DNA of 59,885 bases from contig JBBDSM010000016.1 in assembly GCA_040904945.1 (NCBI GenBank), forward strand, positions 1 through 59,885, written 5' to 3'. A program made the position numbers and the translations under genes. Numbering within the stretch: position 1 is the stretch's first letter; each line of letters opens with the position of its first letter. Origin of the DNA: JAWLHJ01 sp040904945 (GTDB lineage: Bacteria > Gemmatimonadota > Gemmatimonadetes > Longimicrobiales > Gaopeijiaceae). The notes beneath the pieces are model-generated. The model saw only the letters and a list, made by a program, of their open reading frames with translations. It did not search any database and was not told where the DNA came from. Below, piece by piece: positions 41,106 to 49,545 of this stretch.

Positions 41106-42872
41106 ATGATCCGTAGGCTCCTGGAGCGTCTGACGTATTGGACCGAGCGTCGCTTCCTGCGGGGCGTTCCGTATCGCCTGGCGTTCATCGCGCTGGCGCT
41201 CGGAGTGATCTCGCTGGCGGGCGGCATCGCCGTGATCATGGTCGGTAGCGGCTTTGCAGGGATCAGCGACGCGACCTGGTGGGCGTTCCTCCGGCTCACC
41301 GATCCCGGCTATCTCGGAGACGATGTGGGGACGGTGAATCGCGTCCTCTCCACGGTGCTCACCGTTCTTGGCTACGTGGTCTTCCTGGGCGCCCTGGTCG
41401 CCGTCATGACCCAGTGGCTTCAATCCAGGATGTCGCTGCTCGAGCGTGGGTTGACGCCGGTGGCCCGCGACGGGCACGTCCTGATTCTGGGATGGACGAA
41501 CCGAACGCCGGCCATCGTGCGCGAGCTCCTGCTTTCGGAAGGACGGGTCAGGCGATTCCTCAAGCTACGCGGTGCGAAGGACCTGCACGTCGTGGTCCTG
41601 GCGGAAGAGGTCGACTCGGAGCTGGCCCGCGACCTCAAGGACGCGGTCGGGGACCCGTGGGACGACGAGAAGGTCACCCTGCGTACGGGAACGCCGCTAC
41701 GGTCGGAGCATCTGAGCCGCGTCGATGCCTGGAACGCCGCCGTGGTCATCGTACCGGCGTCGGAGTTCGAGGGAGCGGGCGTCTCCCGAGCCGACGCGTA
41801 CACCCTCAAAACGCTCCTCTCGCTCGAGGCCGGAGCGGTGGACGACGACGAGCGCTCGCCGGGCGGCACCCACGCACTCGCCGGCCGCAGAAAGCGTCCT
41901 CCGGTGGTCGCCGAGATCTTCGACGCCAGGAAAGTCGGCGTGGCCCGGCGCGCCTACCGGGGACCGCTCCAGCTCGTGGGGAGCGACGCGGTCGTGAGCC
42001 GGCTGCTCGCGCAGAACGTCCGCCATCCGGGTTTGTCCCGCGTGTACAACCAGCTCCTGACACACGACGGAGGCTGCGAGATCTATGTGCGGGACGGGAC
42101 CGCCCTCGCGGGCGAGACCTTCGAGCGGTTGGGCGGGGCGTTCGGCCGCTCGATCCTTATGGGCGTGGTGCGGGAGGAAGGCGGCGCCTTCACGCCGTAC
42201 CTCAATCCCCCCGGGGATTTCGAGATCCGCGCGAACGATCGTCTGGTGCATCTCGCGGAGCGATACGAGGACATCGATCCGGACCCCGATTTGCCTGCCG
42301 ACCCGTGGTCGCGTGGTCGGCCGGGGGCTCCCGACGACGGCGAGCTGGAGCGGCGCATCCTGATTCTGGGCTGGAACCACAAGGTGCCGGCGTTGATCAA
42401 GGAATTCGGCACCTACGAGCGCGGGCGCTTCGAGGTCACCGTCTTCTCGACGGTGTCGGACTCGCGCAGGGAGAAGGCGTTGGAACGCTACGGAGCCAAG
42501 AGCGACCGGGTGAGGGTCGAGCAGATCGAAGGAGACCTGGCCGAGCTCGCGGATCTCTCGGCGCTCGAACCGCATGGCTTCGACAAGATCATCATGGTGG
42601 GAAGCGACTGGATCCAGGACGAGGACGAGTCCGACGCCCGGACCATCATCGGCGCCTTGTTGCTCGGTCACCTCGGGCTCCCGAGCGAGAAGACGCAGAC
42701 CATCGTCGAGCTCCTCGATCCGGAGAACGTGCGCCTCATGGACACCTCTCAGGGGGAGGTGATCATCAGCCCGCTGATCCTGAGTCATATGCTCGCGCAG
42801 GTCGCGCTCCGGCCCGAGCTCGGGGCCGTCTTCGCAAAGCTGTTCACCGCGGGCGGCGCCGAGATCACGTTC
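41106..42872 (+). CDS. CASTOR/POLLUX-type ion channel, truncated by gap
   Basis: At least 589 residues before the N-run. Two membrane helices (RLAFIALALGVISLAGGIAV and VLSTVLTVLGYVVFLGALVA) flank a pore-like loop (WWAFLRLTDPGYLGDD). Two RCK/TrkA-N-like regulatory domains follow (HVLILGWTNRTPAIVRELLL and RRILILGWNHKVPALIKEFG). This is the layout of bacterial CASTOR/POLLUX (DUF1012) channels, which gate potassium or calcium through ligand-binding RCK rings. The C-terminal end is lost in the assembly gap, and only a few tens of residues should be missing. Confidence 0.85.
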
Positions 42873-42972
42873 NNNNNNNNNNNNNNNNNNNNNNNNNNNN
42901 NNNNNNNNNNNNNNNNNNNNNNNNNNNNNNNNNNNNNNNNNNNNNNNNNNNNNNNNNNNNNNNNNNNNNNNN
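42873..42972. other. assembly gap (100 N)
   Basis: One hundred undetermined bases, a standard scaffold spacer. The end of the channel gene lies inside it, so the true distance to the acetate kinase gene is unknown. Confidence 0.99.
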
Positions 42973-42975
42973 CTC

Positions 42976-44211
42976 TCAGGCGTCGCTCGTGACCAGACGG
43001 TAGGTGTCGCGTGCGATGAGGAGCTCCTCGTCGGTCGGAATCACCCACGCCGCGAGCTTGGCGTCGTCGCGCGTGATCCGGCCTGTCTCGCCCCCCTGCA
43101 TATGCGCGTTGGCCTCTTCGTCGAGCTCGAGGCCCATCCATTCGAGGCCGTCCACGATGGCCGAGCGCACCCCCGGCGCGTTGGCTCCGATGCCGCCGGT
43201 GAAGATCACCGCGTCCGCGCCGCCCATGGCCGCGAGATACGCGCCGATGTACTTGCGCGCGCGGTAGCAGAAGACGTCGATGGCGAGCCGTGCCCGGCGG
43301 TCGTCGTGCTCGTCGATCTCGGCGAGAAGGTCGCGCATGTCGTGGGTCAGCCCGGAGATCCCCAGGAGCCCCGACTGCCGGTTGAGCAGCCCCTCGACCT
43401 CATTGATGCTCATTCCCTCCTTGGAGGCGATCACGTCGAGGAGCGCGGGGTCGATGTCACCGGCCCGGGTGCCCATCACCAGCCCTTCGAGCGGCGTGTA
43501 TCCCATGGACGTGTCGACGGAATCACCACCCGAGATGGCGCAGGCCGAGCATCCGTTCCCGAGATGGAGCGTCACGACACGCACTTCATCCCTCGGGATG
43601 CCGAGCAGCGTCCGATATCGCCATGCCACGTATCGGTGCGACGTCCCGTGGAAGCCGTACCGGCGCAGCTTGTGACGCCGGTAGAGCGAGTACGGGATGG
43701 CGTAGAGGTACGCTTGTTCCGGCAGCGATGCGTGGAACGCGGTGTCGAACACGGCCACCTGCGGCACGCCTGCGCCGAGGACGGAACGCACCGCGCGCAT
43801 CCCCTGGATGTTGTACGGATTGTGGAGGGGGGCCAGCGGAATGAGGTCCTGGAGGGTGGCCAGCACGGCGTCGTCGACCCGGATGGAGGTCCTGAACTCC
43901 TCTCCGCCGTGCACCACCCGGTGTCCTACTGCGCCGATGTCCGAGATGGCGGACACGGGCACGCCCGACCGGTCGGAGGCCAGCCAACGGAGGATCCAGT
44001 CGACCGCCGCGGACAGGTCGCGTAGCGTCGCGGTCTCGATGGTGGTGGCGCCATCGGCGTCCGTGAGGTGCAGGACCGACTCCCCGCCGATTCGCTCGAT
44101 GGTGCCGAGCGCGAGCTTCTGGTCGCTGTCCGAGGCCATGCGCTCGGCGTCGGTCAGAACCAGCTCGAACTTGAGCGTGGAGGATCCTGCGTTGAGGACC
44201 AGGACGTTCAT
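42976..44211 (-). CDS. ackA: acetate kinase
   Basis: A 411-residue enzyme that interconverts acetate plus ATP with acetyl phosphate plus ADP. Signatures are the N-terminal VLVLNAGSSTLKFEL, GHRVVHGGEEF, PLHNPYNIQG, VFDTAFHASLPEQA, YGFHGTSHRYV, LHLGNGCSACAI, GLVMGTRAGDIDPALL and AVIFTGGIGANAP. The partner phosphotransacetylase is not adjacent; the gap on its 3' side leaves that open. The stop codon lies only four bases from the N-run. It follows the small secreted-protein gene on the same strand after 128 bases. Confidence 0.96.
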   Translation of the reverse strand: MNVLVLNAGSSTLKFELVLTDAERMASDSDQKLALGTIERIGGESVLHLTDADGATTIETATLRDLSAAVDWILRWLASDRSGVPVSAISDIGAVGHRVVHGGEEFRTSIRVDDAVLATLQDLIPLAPLHNPYNIQGMRAVRSVLGAGVPQVAVFDTAFHASLPEQAYLYAIPYSLYRRHKLRRYGFHGTSHRYVAWRYRTLLGIPRDEVRVVTLHLGNGCSACAISGGDSVDTSMGYTPLEGLVMGTRAGDIDPALLDVIASKEGMSINEVEGLLNRQSGLLGISGLTHDMRDLLAEIDEHDDRRARLAIDVFCYRARKYIGAYLAAMGGADAVIFTGGIGANAPGVRSAIVDGLEWMGLELDEEANAHMQGGETGRITRDDAKLAAWVIPTDEELLIARDTYRLVTSDA

Positions 44212-44339
44212 GGTCGCGGCCGGGGTCGGGGACGTGTGCGTGACCCCTTAGGTTGGCGTCCTACCCACCCGGCTGGAACCCCCGCGGCCACCAGACTTCT
44301 GCCACGGGCTGCCAGGGCTCGACGCGGCGGCGGCCCTGG

Positions 44340-44672
44340 TCAGCTCCCGACGTGGGCGACGGTGACCGTCGGCTCGCTCGGGGACCGGGGGGTCGGCTCC
44401 ACCCAGGCGATGGTCCCGTCCCGCTCGATCGCGTCGTCGATGATGGCTGTCCCATCGGTGGCCTCGGACCGGGTGCTCGTCACGGAGTGGAGGAGCGCAC
44501 GGCTCATCTCATGGCCCGACCAGGCCGCGTCGGAGCGCACCACGGTCGCCGAGACGGTCAACGAAGCGCTCGCCTGGGCGGAAACCGCCACGGGTCTTGC
44601 AATATGAAAGGCGCCGAGCGCGGCGACCATCAAGCTGGTCGTCAGTAGCGTGGCATGTCCGTGGGTCCTCAT
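44340..44672 (-). CDS. small secreted protein of the chaperone-usher locus
   Basis: A 110-residue protein with a signal peptide ending VAVSAQ. The mature part begins ASASLTVSATVV, as many DUF4402-type subunits do, and ends TVTVAHVGS, echoing TVTLTVTYVGS and TITVTLSYVGS at the ends of the two subunits across the divergent promoter region. The middle is too short for a full DUF4402 domain. A minus-strand -24/-12 element lies about 40 bases upstream of its start. It may be a minor subunit or a reduced relative. The link to the locus is inferred. Confidence 0.6.
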   Translation of the reverse strand: MRTHGHATLLTTSLMVAALGAFHIARPVAVSAQASASLTVSATVVRSDAAWSGHEMSRALLHSVTSTRSEATDGTAIIDDAIERDGTIAWVEPTPRSPSEPTVTVAHVGS

Positions 44673-44711
44673 CGTCGGCTCCGTGGGGGGGAGGTGTCGC
44701 CGACCCAAAGG

Positions 44712-44727
44712 TGCACGAGGTGTGCCT
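44712..44727 (-). promoter_or_regulatory. possible sigma-54 promoter facing the small secreted protein
   Basis: On the minus strand AGGCACACCTCGTGCA has GG and GC ten bases apart, as in the consensus TGGCAC-N5-TTGCA, with two mismatches outside the GG and GC. Expected transcript start is about 30 bases before the start codon at 44672. Confidence 0.5.
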
Positions 44728-44804
44728 GGGTGCTTTTTATGTCCTAAGTCGTTGTGGCAGTGTGTGTTGAGAGCGCAATGGCGGTCTCGCTATCAGCCCC
44801 TCGA

Positions 44805-44823
44805 GTGTATGATATCCATACAC
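44805..44823. promoter_or_regulatory. palindrome, candidate enhancer for the sigma-54 activator
   Basis: gtgtatg and catacac form perfect 7-bp arms around atatc. The site lies about 80-100 bases upstream of the plus-strand -24/-12 element and a similar distance from the minus-strand one, the usual place for an NtrC-family activator dimer. Confidence 0.6.
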
Positions 44824-44903
44824 CCGACGGCTTCCGTGGCGTGGTGCTGCGCCGCCGCCCCAGCTGACTAAATATTGGACAGTGACGCACTTTGAGACGG
44901 CCG

Positions 44904-44919
44904 TGGCACCCGTGTTGCC
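44904..44919 (+). promoter_or_regulatory. sigma-54 (-24/-12) promoter of the chaperone-usher operon
   Basis: TGGCACccgtgTTGC matches the consensus TGGCAC-N5-TTGC exactly, with GG and GC ten bases apart. The transcript would start near 44930, giving a leader of about 60 bases before the first subunit gene. Confidence 0.85.
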
Positions 44920-44988
44920 CTTGCCGTTCCTACCGACGCCAACACCAACACTACCCGCTCAACATCCATAGGACAGGGAAAGAGACCC

Positions 44989-45471
44989 ATGCGCAACTCG
45001 ATCATCACCCTCGCGGCCGCCGCCCTCATTGCTCTTCCGGTCGCCGTCTCCGGTCAGAGCACCACCGCTCAGATCCAGGCGCTCGCCGAGGTGCTGTCGC
45101 CGATCGACGTCCAGGCCGGCGTCAACCTGGACTTCGGACAAGTGCTGCCCGGCGTGCCGAGCCAGGTACTTCCTGTGAGCGGCGGCACGTTCACGGTGTC
45201 CGGCGCCGCCGACGAGGACGTCATCGTGGACTTCGACCTGCCCCTCGTGCTGGTTGACGGAGCGCTGAGCATGCCGGTGTCCTTCGACGCCGGGTATGGT
45301 GCCGGCGCGCCCACGACAGCGCTCGACCCGTCGGCCGACGTCACGGTCGATCTGGGCGCCACCGGCGGCTGGGACGTCTTCCTCGGCGGTACCGTCACGC
45401 CGGCCCCTGACCAGGGCGCGGGCGACTACGCCGGCACGGTCACCCTGACCGTGACGTACGTGGGAAGCTGA
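44989..45471 (+). CDS. DUF4402-like secreted subunit 1
   Basis: A 160-residue protein with a signal peptide (ITLAAAALIALPVAVSGQ). The mature part is an Ig-like beta domain of the DUF4402 type: ALAEVLSPIDVQAGVNLDFG, QVLPGVPSQVLPVSGGTFTV, then FLGGTVTPAPDQGAGDYAGT and the terminal strand VTLTVTYVGS. DUF4402 proteins resemble spore coat protein U and pilin-type folds, which assemble by donor-strand exchange. As the first gene after the sigma-54 promoter and before the chaperone and usher, it is the likely main subunit. The ATG has gggaaagaga upstream. Confidence 0.8.
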   Translation: MRNSIITLAAAALIALPVAVSGQSTTAQIQALAEVLSPIDVQAGVNLDFGQVLPGVPSQVLPVSGGTFTVSGAADEDVIVDFDLPLVLVDGALSMPVSFDAGYGAGAPTTALDPSADVTVDLGATGGWDVFLGGTVTPAPDQGAGDYAGTVTLTVTYVGS

Positions 45472-45575
45472 CCGGGTTGTGCACGAGGTGATACCTTGCC
45501 TCCGACCGGTCTACGAGGCCGGGGTCCCGGGCCACACGGCTCCGGGGCGCCGGCCTCGGCTCGCTTTCCCATGGG

Positions 45576-46082
45576 ATGATGCCACGCATCTCCACGCTCG
45601 CCTTGCTGGCGCTGTTGGTAGCCGCCCCTGCGCTGGAGGCCCAAGGTCCCCCCGGACCACGGCCCCCGGGCGGCGGGCGTCCTCTGCGCGTGGATGCGCG
45701 ACAAGGCTTGTCCTTCGGCACTCTCCTGCCCGGGGTTCCCACCGTGGTGCCATCGAACGACGCGCTGAACGCGGCCAGCGTCGAGATCCGCGGGCGGGGC
45801 GGTAGCGACGTGCTGCTCTCCTTTCTGCTCCCGACCCAGCTCGACGGCCCAGGCGGCGCGGCTGTGCCGCTCACGTTCGGTATCGGCTCGGCCGGCTACT
45901 CGCCGAGCCAGGACATCAACGCGCAGATCGCGCTGGATCCGCAGGCATCCGAGGTCCTCGCGCTGCCGCAGAACGGACGGGGAATGATCTACCTTGGCGG
46001 TGTCGCCTCGCCCCCGCCCCAGATCCCGGCCGGCACCTACGGGGCGACCATCACCGTGACGCTCTCGTACGTGGGAAGCTGA
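45576..46082 (+). CDS. DUF4402-like secreted subunit 2
   Basis: A 168-residue protein with a signal peptide (ISTLALLALLVAAPALEAQ) and a Pro/Gly-rich leader segment. The domain shares with subunit 1 the pattern LSFGTLLPGVPTVVPSNDA, MIYLGGVASPPPQIPAGTYG and the end TITVTLSYVGS. The last 15 bases of both genes are almost the same. It overlaps the chaperone start by one base (TGATG), so it is translated with it. It is probably a second or tip subunit. No two-domain adhesin is seen. Confidence 0.8.
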   Translation: MMPRISTLALLALLVAAPALEAQGPPGPRPPGGGRPLRVDARQGLSFGTLLPGVPTVVPSNDALNAASVEIRGRGGSDVLLSFLLPTQLDGPGGAAVPLTFGIGSAGYSPSQDINAQIALDPQASEVLALPQNGRGMIYLGGVASPPPQIPAGTYGATITVTLSYVGS

Positions 46083-46921
46083 TGCCCCTCGATTCCGTTC
46101 TTCGCTCTCTCTCGCTCACGGTCGTGCTTTGCCTCGGCGCGCTCCTGGTCGAGGCCGTGGCCATCGTCGTGGCGCCTACCGCTGTGTACATCACCGACCG
46201 GGAGCCGGCCGCCGCCATCACGCTGTACAACCCATCGAACGATCCCGAAGAAGTGACGGTGGAGACGGTGTTCGGCTACCCGACGACGGATGCGGAGGGG
46301 CGGCTGTTCCTCCACACCGATTCGGTCGGGGACGATCCGCGCTCGGCGGCAGGGTGGATCCAGGCCCTCCCGCGACGTGTCGTGGTGCCGCCCGGTGAGC
46401 GCCGGATCGTTCGCCTCCTGGCTCGCCCCCCGGCCGGGACGCTCGACGGCGAGTACTGGTCACGACTCGTGCTCACGAGCCGCCCGCAGCGGCTGCCGGC
46501 TACCGGCGCGGACACGGCTCAGGTGAGCGTCGGGCTGGACATGCAGGTCCGGACCATCATCTCGGTGACGTACAGGAAGGGCGACGTGCGGACATCCGTG
46601 AGCGTCGAGGACTTCCAGCCCGAGATCCGCGGAGACACGCTTTTCGTGCGGCCCTCCTTCGTCCGAGGTGACGAGGGTGCCTACATCGGCCAGATGCGGG
46701 TGGGACTGCTCGCGGCCGACGGCTCGGAGGCGGCCGCCTGGGACGAGCAGGTGGCGGTGTACCGCGAGTACAGCAGGCGATACGCCTACGATGTCTCCGA
46801 CCTCCCGGCCGGGACGTACCGCGTCGTGCTCCGACTCACTACCGAGCGGGACGACATCCCGGCGGCCGACCGGCTCATCGCCGATCCCGTCGAGGTGACC
46901 GCGGACGTGGTCCGCCCATGA
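46082..46921 (+). CDS. PapD-like periplasmic chaperone
   Basis: A 279-residue protein with a signal-like N-terminus. The first Ig domain shows IVVAPTAVYITDREPAAAIT, LYNPSNDPEEVTVETVF, RVVVPPGERRIVRLLARPP and DGEYWSRLVLTSRP, the pattern of fimbrial chaperones that bind subunits through a hydrophobic strand. A second beta domain follows (DMQVRTIISVTYRKGDVRTS to the C-terminus). Such chaperones hold subunits in the periplasm and deliver them to the usher. It overlaps the usher gene by four bases. It is distant from the classic E. coli members. Confidence 0.78.
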   Translation: MPLDSVLRSLSLTVVLCLGALLVEAVAIVVAPTAVYITDREPAAAITLYNPSNDPEEVTVETVFGYPTTDAEGRLFLHTDSVGDDPRSAAGWIQALPRRVVVPPGERRIVRLLARPPAGTLDGEYWSRLVLTSRPQRLPATGADTAQVSVGLDMQVRTIISVTYRKGDVRTSVSVEDFQPEIRGDTLFVRPSFVRGDEGAYIGQMRVGLLAADGSEAAAWDEQVAVYREYSRRYAYDVSDLPAGTYRVVLRLTTERDDIPAADRLIADPVEVTADVVRP

Positions 46922-49545
46922 CGCGCGCCCGGCGTGGGGGCCTGATGTGCCTCGCGCTCGGAGCGCTGCTGGCCGGACCGTCAGTCGGGGTCGTCCATGC
47001 GCAGGACCCTGCTCCACCGCCGGCGCTCGCGGCGGCAGCCGACCTCGACGAGCTGCTGGTCGAGCTCCGAATCGGGCGGCTGATGCAGGCCACCGTCTTC
47101 GCGCTCTCCGACGGCGCCGAGGTTCTGGTTCCGGTGGGCGACGTTCTCCGGCTCGGAGAGGTGGAGCACACGGTCGACGCGGACGGGCGCGTGCGGGCCG
47201 TCCTCTACCCGGGTGCCCGTGTCGTCACCATCGACCCCGTCGCGGGGCGGGCGAGCCTGGATGGCGGGCCGTCGACGCTGCCCGAAGGTTCGATCGCGTT
47301 GAGCGGAGGGAGCACGTATGTGGCGACTTCGGTCCTCGAGGGGCTGCTCGGGCTGCGCATCGGCACGGACCTGGCCCAGCTCACGGTTACGGTCCGGAAC
47401 CCCGAGGTGCTTCCCGTCGGGCTGCGACTCGAGCGTGAGGCCCGCTGGCAGAACCTCACCGGCGGACGGGACGCGGGCTCCCGTGCGCAGCTCCTGGAAC
47501 TGGAGCGCCCCCGGCTCGGCGGAGCGGTCCTCGATTGGCGGCTCTCGTCGACCATGAACGACCTCTCCGAGAGCACGGCGTACGCGGTGGGCCTGGGCGC
47601 GCGGGCCTTCGAGGGCGGCGTCCAGGTCAGCGCCCAGAGCGTCGGACCGGCGAGTCAGGGTCGACATCGGATCGACGCGACGTACCAGCGAGTCTTCCAC
47701 GACGTGAGCTGGCTGACCCAGATGCGGCTCGGCGACGGCTTCACGACCGGGCCTCGTTACCGGAGCCTGCGTGGCTTTTCGTTCACGAACGCTCCTTTCG
47801 TCCGCCGGAGCTTCTTCGGGGTCGATGCCTTCGCGGGTCGGGTCGGCCCGGGTTGGGACGTCGAGCTTCGGCAGTCCGGCGGCACCGTCGATGTCAGCCG
47901 CGCCGACGAACAGGGCGCGTTCGCTCTGGACATCCCGCTTCGCTACGGAGAGAACGCCATCCAGGTCGTCGCGTTCGGCCCCCATGGGGAAGTCGTGACC
48001 ACGGAGCGGCTCGTGCTGCTCGGCATGGACCGGCTGAGCGCCGGGACGTTCGAGTGGGGACTCAGCGGCGGTGCGTGCCGCGACTCGCGTTGCGACTTCA
48101 CCGGTAACCTCGATCTCCGGTACGGGGTGTCCGAGCGCTGGACGGCGCGCGGCGGCCTGGAGTCGTTCACCCGCGACTCCCTCTCGTCGCTGACGCAGCC
48201 CTACGTGGGCGTCACCGGCTCCATCGTGCCGAGCCTCCAGCTCATGGCAGAGGCGGTGCACCAAGGGTTCCTGAGGGGCGGCCTGACCTTCGCGCCGTCT
48301 CCGCGCCTCCGGGCCCGCCTGGCGCACACCGCCTTCTCGTCGGATGTCGAGACGCCCGTCCTCAACGACGGAAGCCGAAGAGGCACCACTGAGGCCGACC
48401 TGCTCGTGCGCCCCCTGGCCAGCCGCTCGCGCTGGTTCGTGCGTGCGTCCGTCCTGCGCCAGGACCTCGACTTCGGCGTCCTCTCGCGGATGCAGGCGTC
48501 GTCGACGTTCCGGACCGGACCGGCCAACGTCGAGCTGGGCATCCGGCGGGAGACCGACGACCTGGGCATCGGGGCGCGCTGGGTGCGGGACTTCCAGCAT
48601 GGCTCGGTCACGGGACTCGTTCCCCTTCCGGGCGGGCACCGGGTCTGGGCGCGCGGCGAGATGGAGTTTCTCGAAGCTGCCCAGGTCGAGCGCATGCGGG
48701 CCCGGCTGGCGTACCAGATCACGACCGCGATGCGCCTCGAGGTCGGCGGTGGATGGCGTCGCGGGCTCGGCTCCGACCTTGCCATCACGTTCTCGGCGGA
48801 TCTCGCGCAGCTCCGCAGCCTGACGCAGCTCTCGGCTCCGGAAGGCTTCCCGGCCCGCGTGACCCAGGTCTCGCAGGGCGCGATGCACTGGGACGAGTCG
48901 GTGGGGCGGTTGGGATTCACGGGTCGGCCCGGGCTGGAGCGCGGTGGGGTCTCGGGTTATGTCTTCGTGGATGACAACGGAAACGGAATCCGGGACCCCG
49001 ACGAGTCGGGACTCGACGACGTGCGGGTCGTGATCGGCAGCCGCACGGTGAGGACGGACGAGGACGGACGGCACCATGCGTGGGACCTGGTGCCCTTCGA
49101 GCCGGTGGAGGTATGGGCCGATTCCACGTCGATCGCCGACCCGTTTCTGGTTCCCGTCCGCGGCCAGGTCCGTGTCGTCGTGCCTCCGTCCTCGTTCGGC
49201 CGCGTCGACATCCCGCTCGCTCGGGCTCGCGAGCTCGTGGGCCGGGTGGTGCGCGTCACCCCTGATGGGGAGATGCCCGTGCCCTATGCCGCGCTCGAGC
49301 TGGTCGACGTGGAGACGGGTCAGACCCGTGCCGTCAGGGCGTTTTCGGACGGCGAGATCTACGAGATCGGCGTAAAGCCCGGTCGCTACGAGCTGCGCCT
49401 GTCCGCCGGCTCTCCCGGAATGTTGGGCATGCGGCCCGAGCGGACGGCCTACCCGGTCGAAATTCCGCTCCGGGCCGACGCGCCGTCTCCCGAGCCGGTC
49501 GTGGTGCGGCTGGTCGCCGAGCCCATCGACGGTCAGGGCTCGTGA
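46918..49545 (+). CDS. usher-like outer-membrane barrel protein
   Basis: An 875-residue protein with a signal peptide. It starts with an N-terminal domain (about 35-170). Many amphipathic strands typical of a large barrel follow, with a plug-like Ig segment near 320-375 (GGTVDVSRADEQGAFALDIP, GENAIQVVAFGPHGEVVTTE). After the barrel come an SdrB-like segment (GYVFVDDNGNGIRDPDESG, from about residue 680) and a further carboxypeptidase-regulatory-like domain. Ushers thread chaperone-bound subunits to the surface; this one has the size, order and operon position of an usher but weak similarity to FimD. It overlaps both neighbours by four bases. Confidence 0.68.
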   Translation: MTRARRGGLMCLALGALLAGPSVGVVHAQDPAPPPALAAAADLDELLVELRIGRLMQATVFALSDGAEVLVPVGDVLRLGEVEHTVDADGRVRAVLYPGARVVTIDPVAGRASLDGGPSTLPEGSIALSGGSTYVATSVLEGLLGLRIGTDLAQLTVTVRNPEVLPVGLRLEREARWQNLTGGRDAGSRAQLLELERPRLGGAVLDWRLSSTMNDLSESTAYAVGLGARAFEGGVQVSAQSVGPASQGRHRIDATYQRVFHDVSWLTQMRLGDGFTTGPRYRSLRGFSFTNAPFVRRSFFGVDAFAGRVGPGWDVELRQSGGTVDVSRADEQGAFALDIPLRYGENAIQVVAFGPHGEVVTTERLVLLGMDRLSAGTFEWGLSGGACRDSRCDFTGNLDLRYGVSERWTARGGLESFTRDSLSSLTQPYVGVTGSIVPSLQLMAEAVHQGFLRGGLTFAPSPRLRARLAHTAFSSDVETPVLNDGSRRGTTEADLLVRPLASRSRWFVRASVLRQDLDFGVLSRMQASSTFRTGPANVELGIRRETDDLGIGARWVRDFQHGSVTGLVPLPGGHRVWARGEMEFLEAAQVERMRARLAYQITTAMRLEVGGGWRRGLGSDLAITFSADLAQLRSLTQLSAPEGFPARVTQVSQGAMHWDESVGRLGFTGRPGLERGGVSGYVFVDDNGNGIRDPDESGLDDVRVVIGSRTVRTDEDGRHHAWDLVPFEPVEVWADSTSIADPFLVPVRGQVRVVVPPSSFGRVDIPLARARELVGRVVRVTPDGEMPVPYAALELVDVETGQTRAVRAFSDGEIYEIGVKPGRYELRLSAGSPGMLGMRPERTAYPVEIPLRADAPSPEPVVVRLVAEPIDGQGS

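Noticed and set aside
41279..43003. A second plus-strand frame through the channel gene
   Set aside because: It is Arg/Gly-rich without domains; the channel frame has clear membrane and RCK motifs.
44754..44774. A third -24/-12-like string (tggcagtgtgtgttgag)
   Set aside because: The essential GC at -12 is missing.
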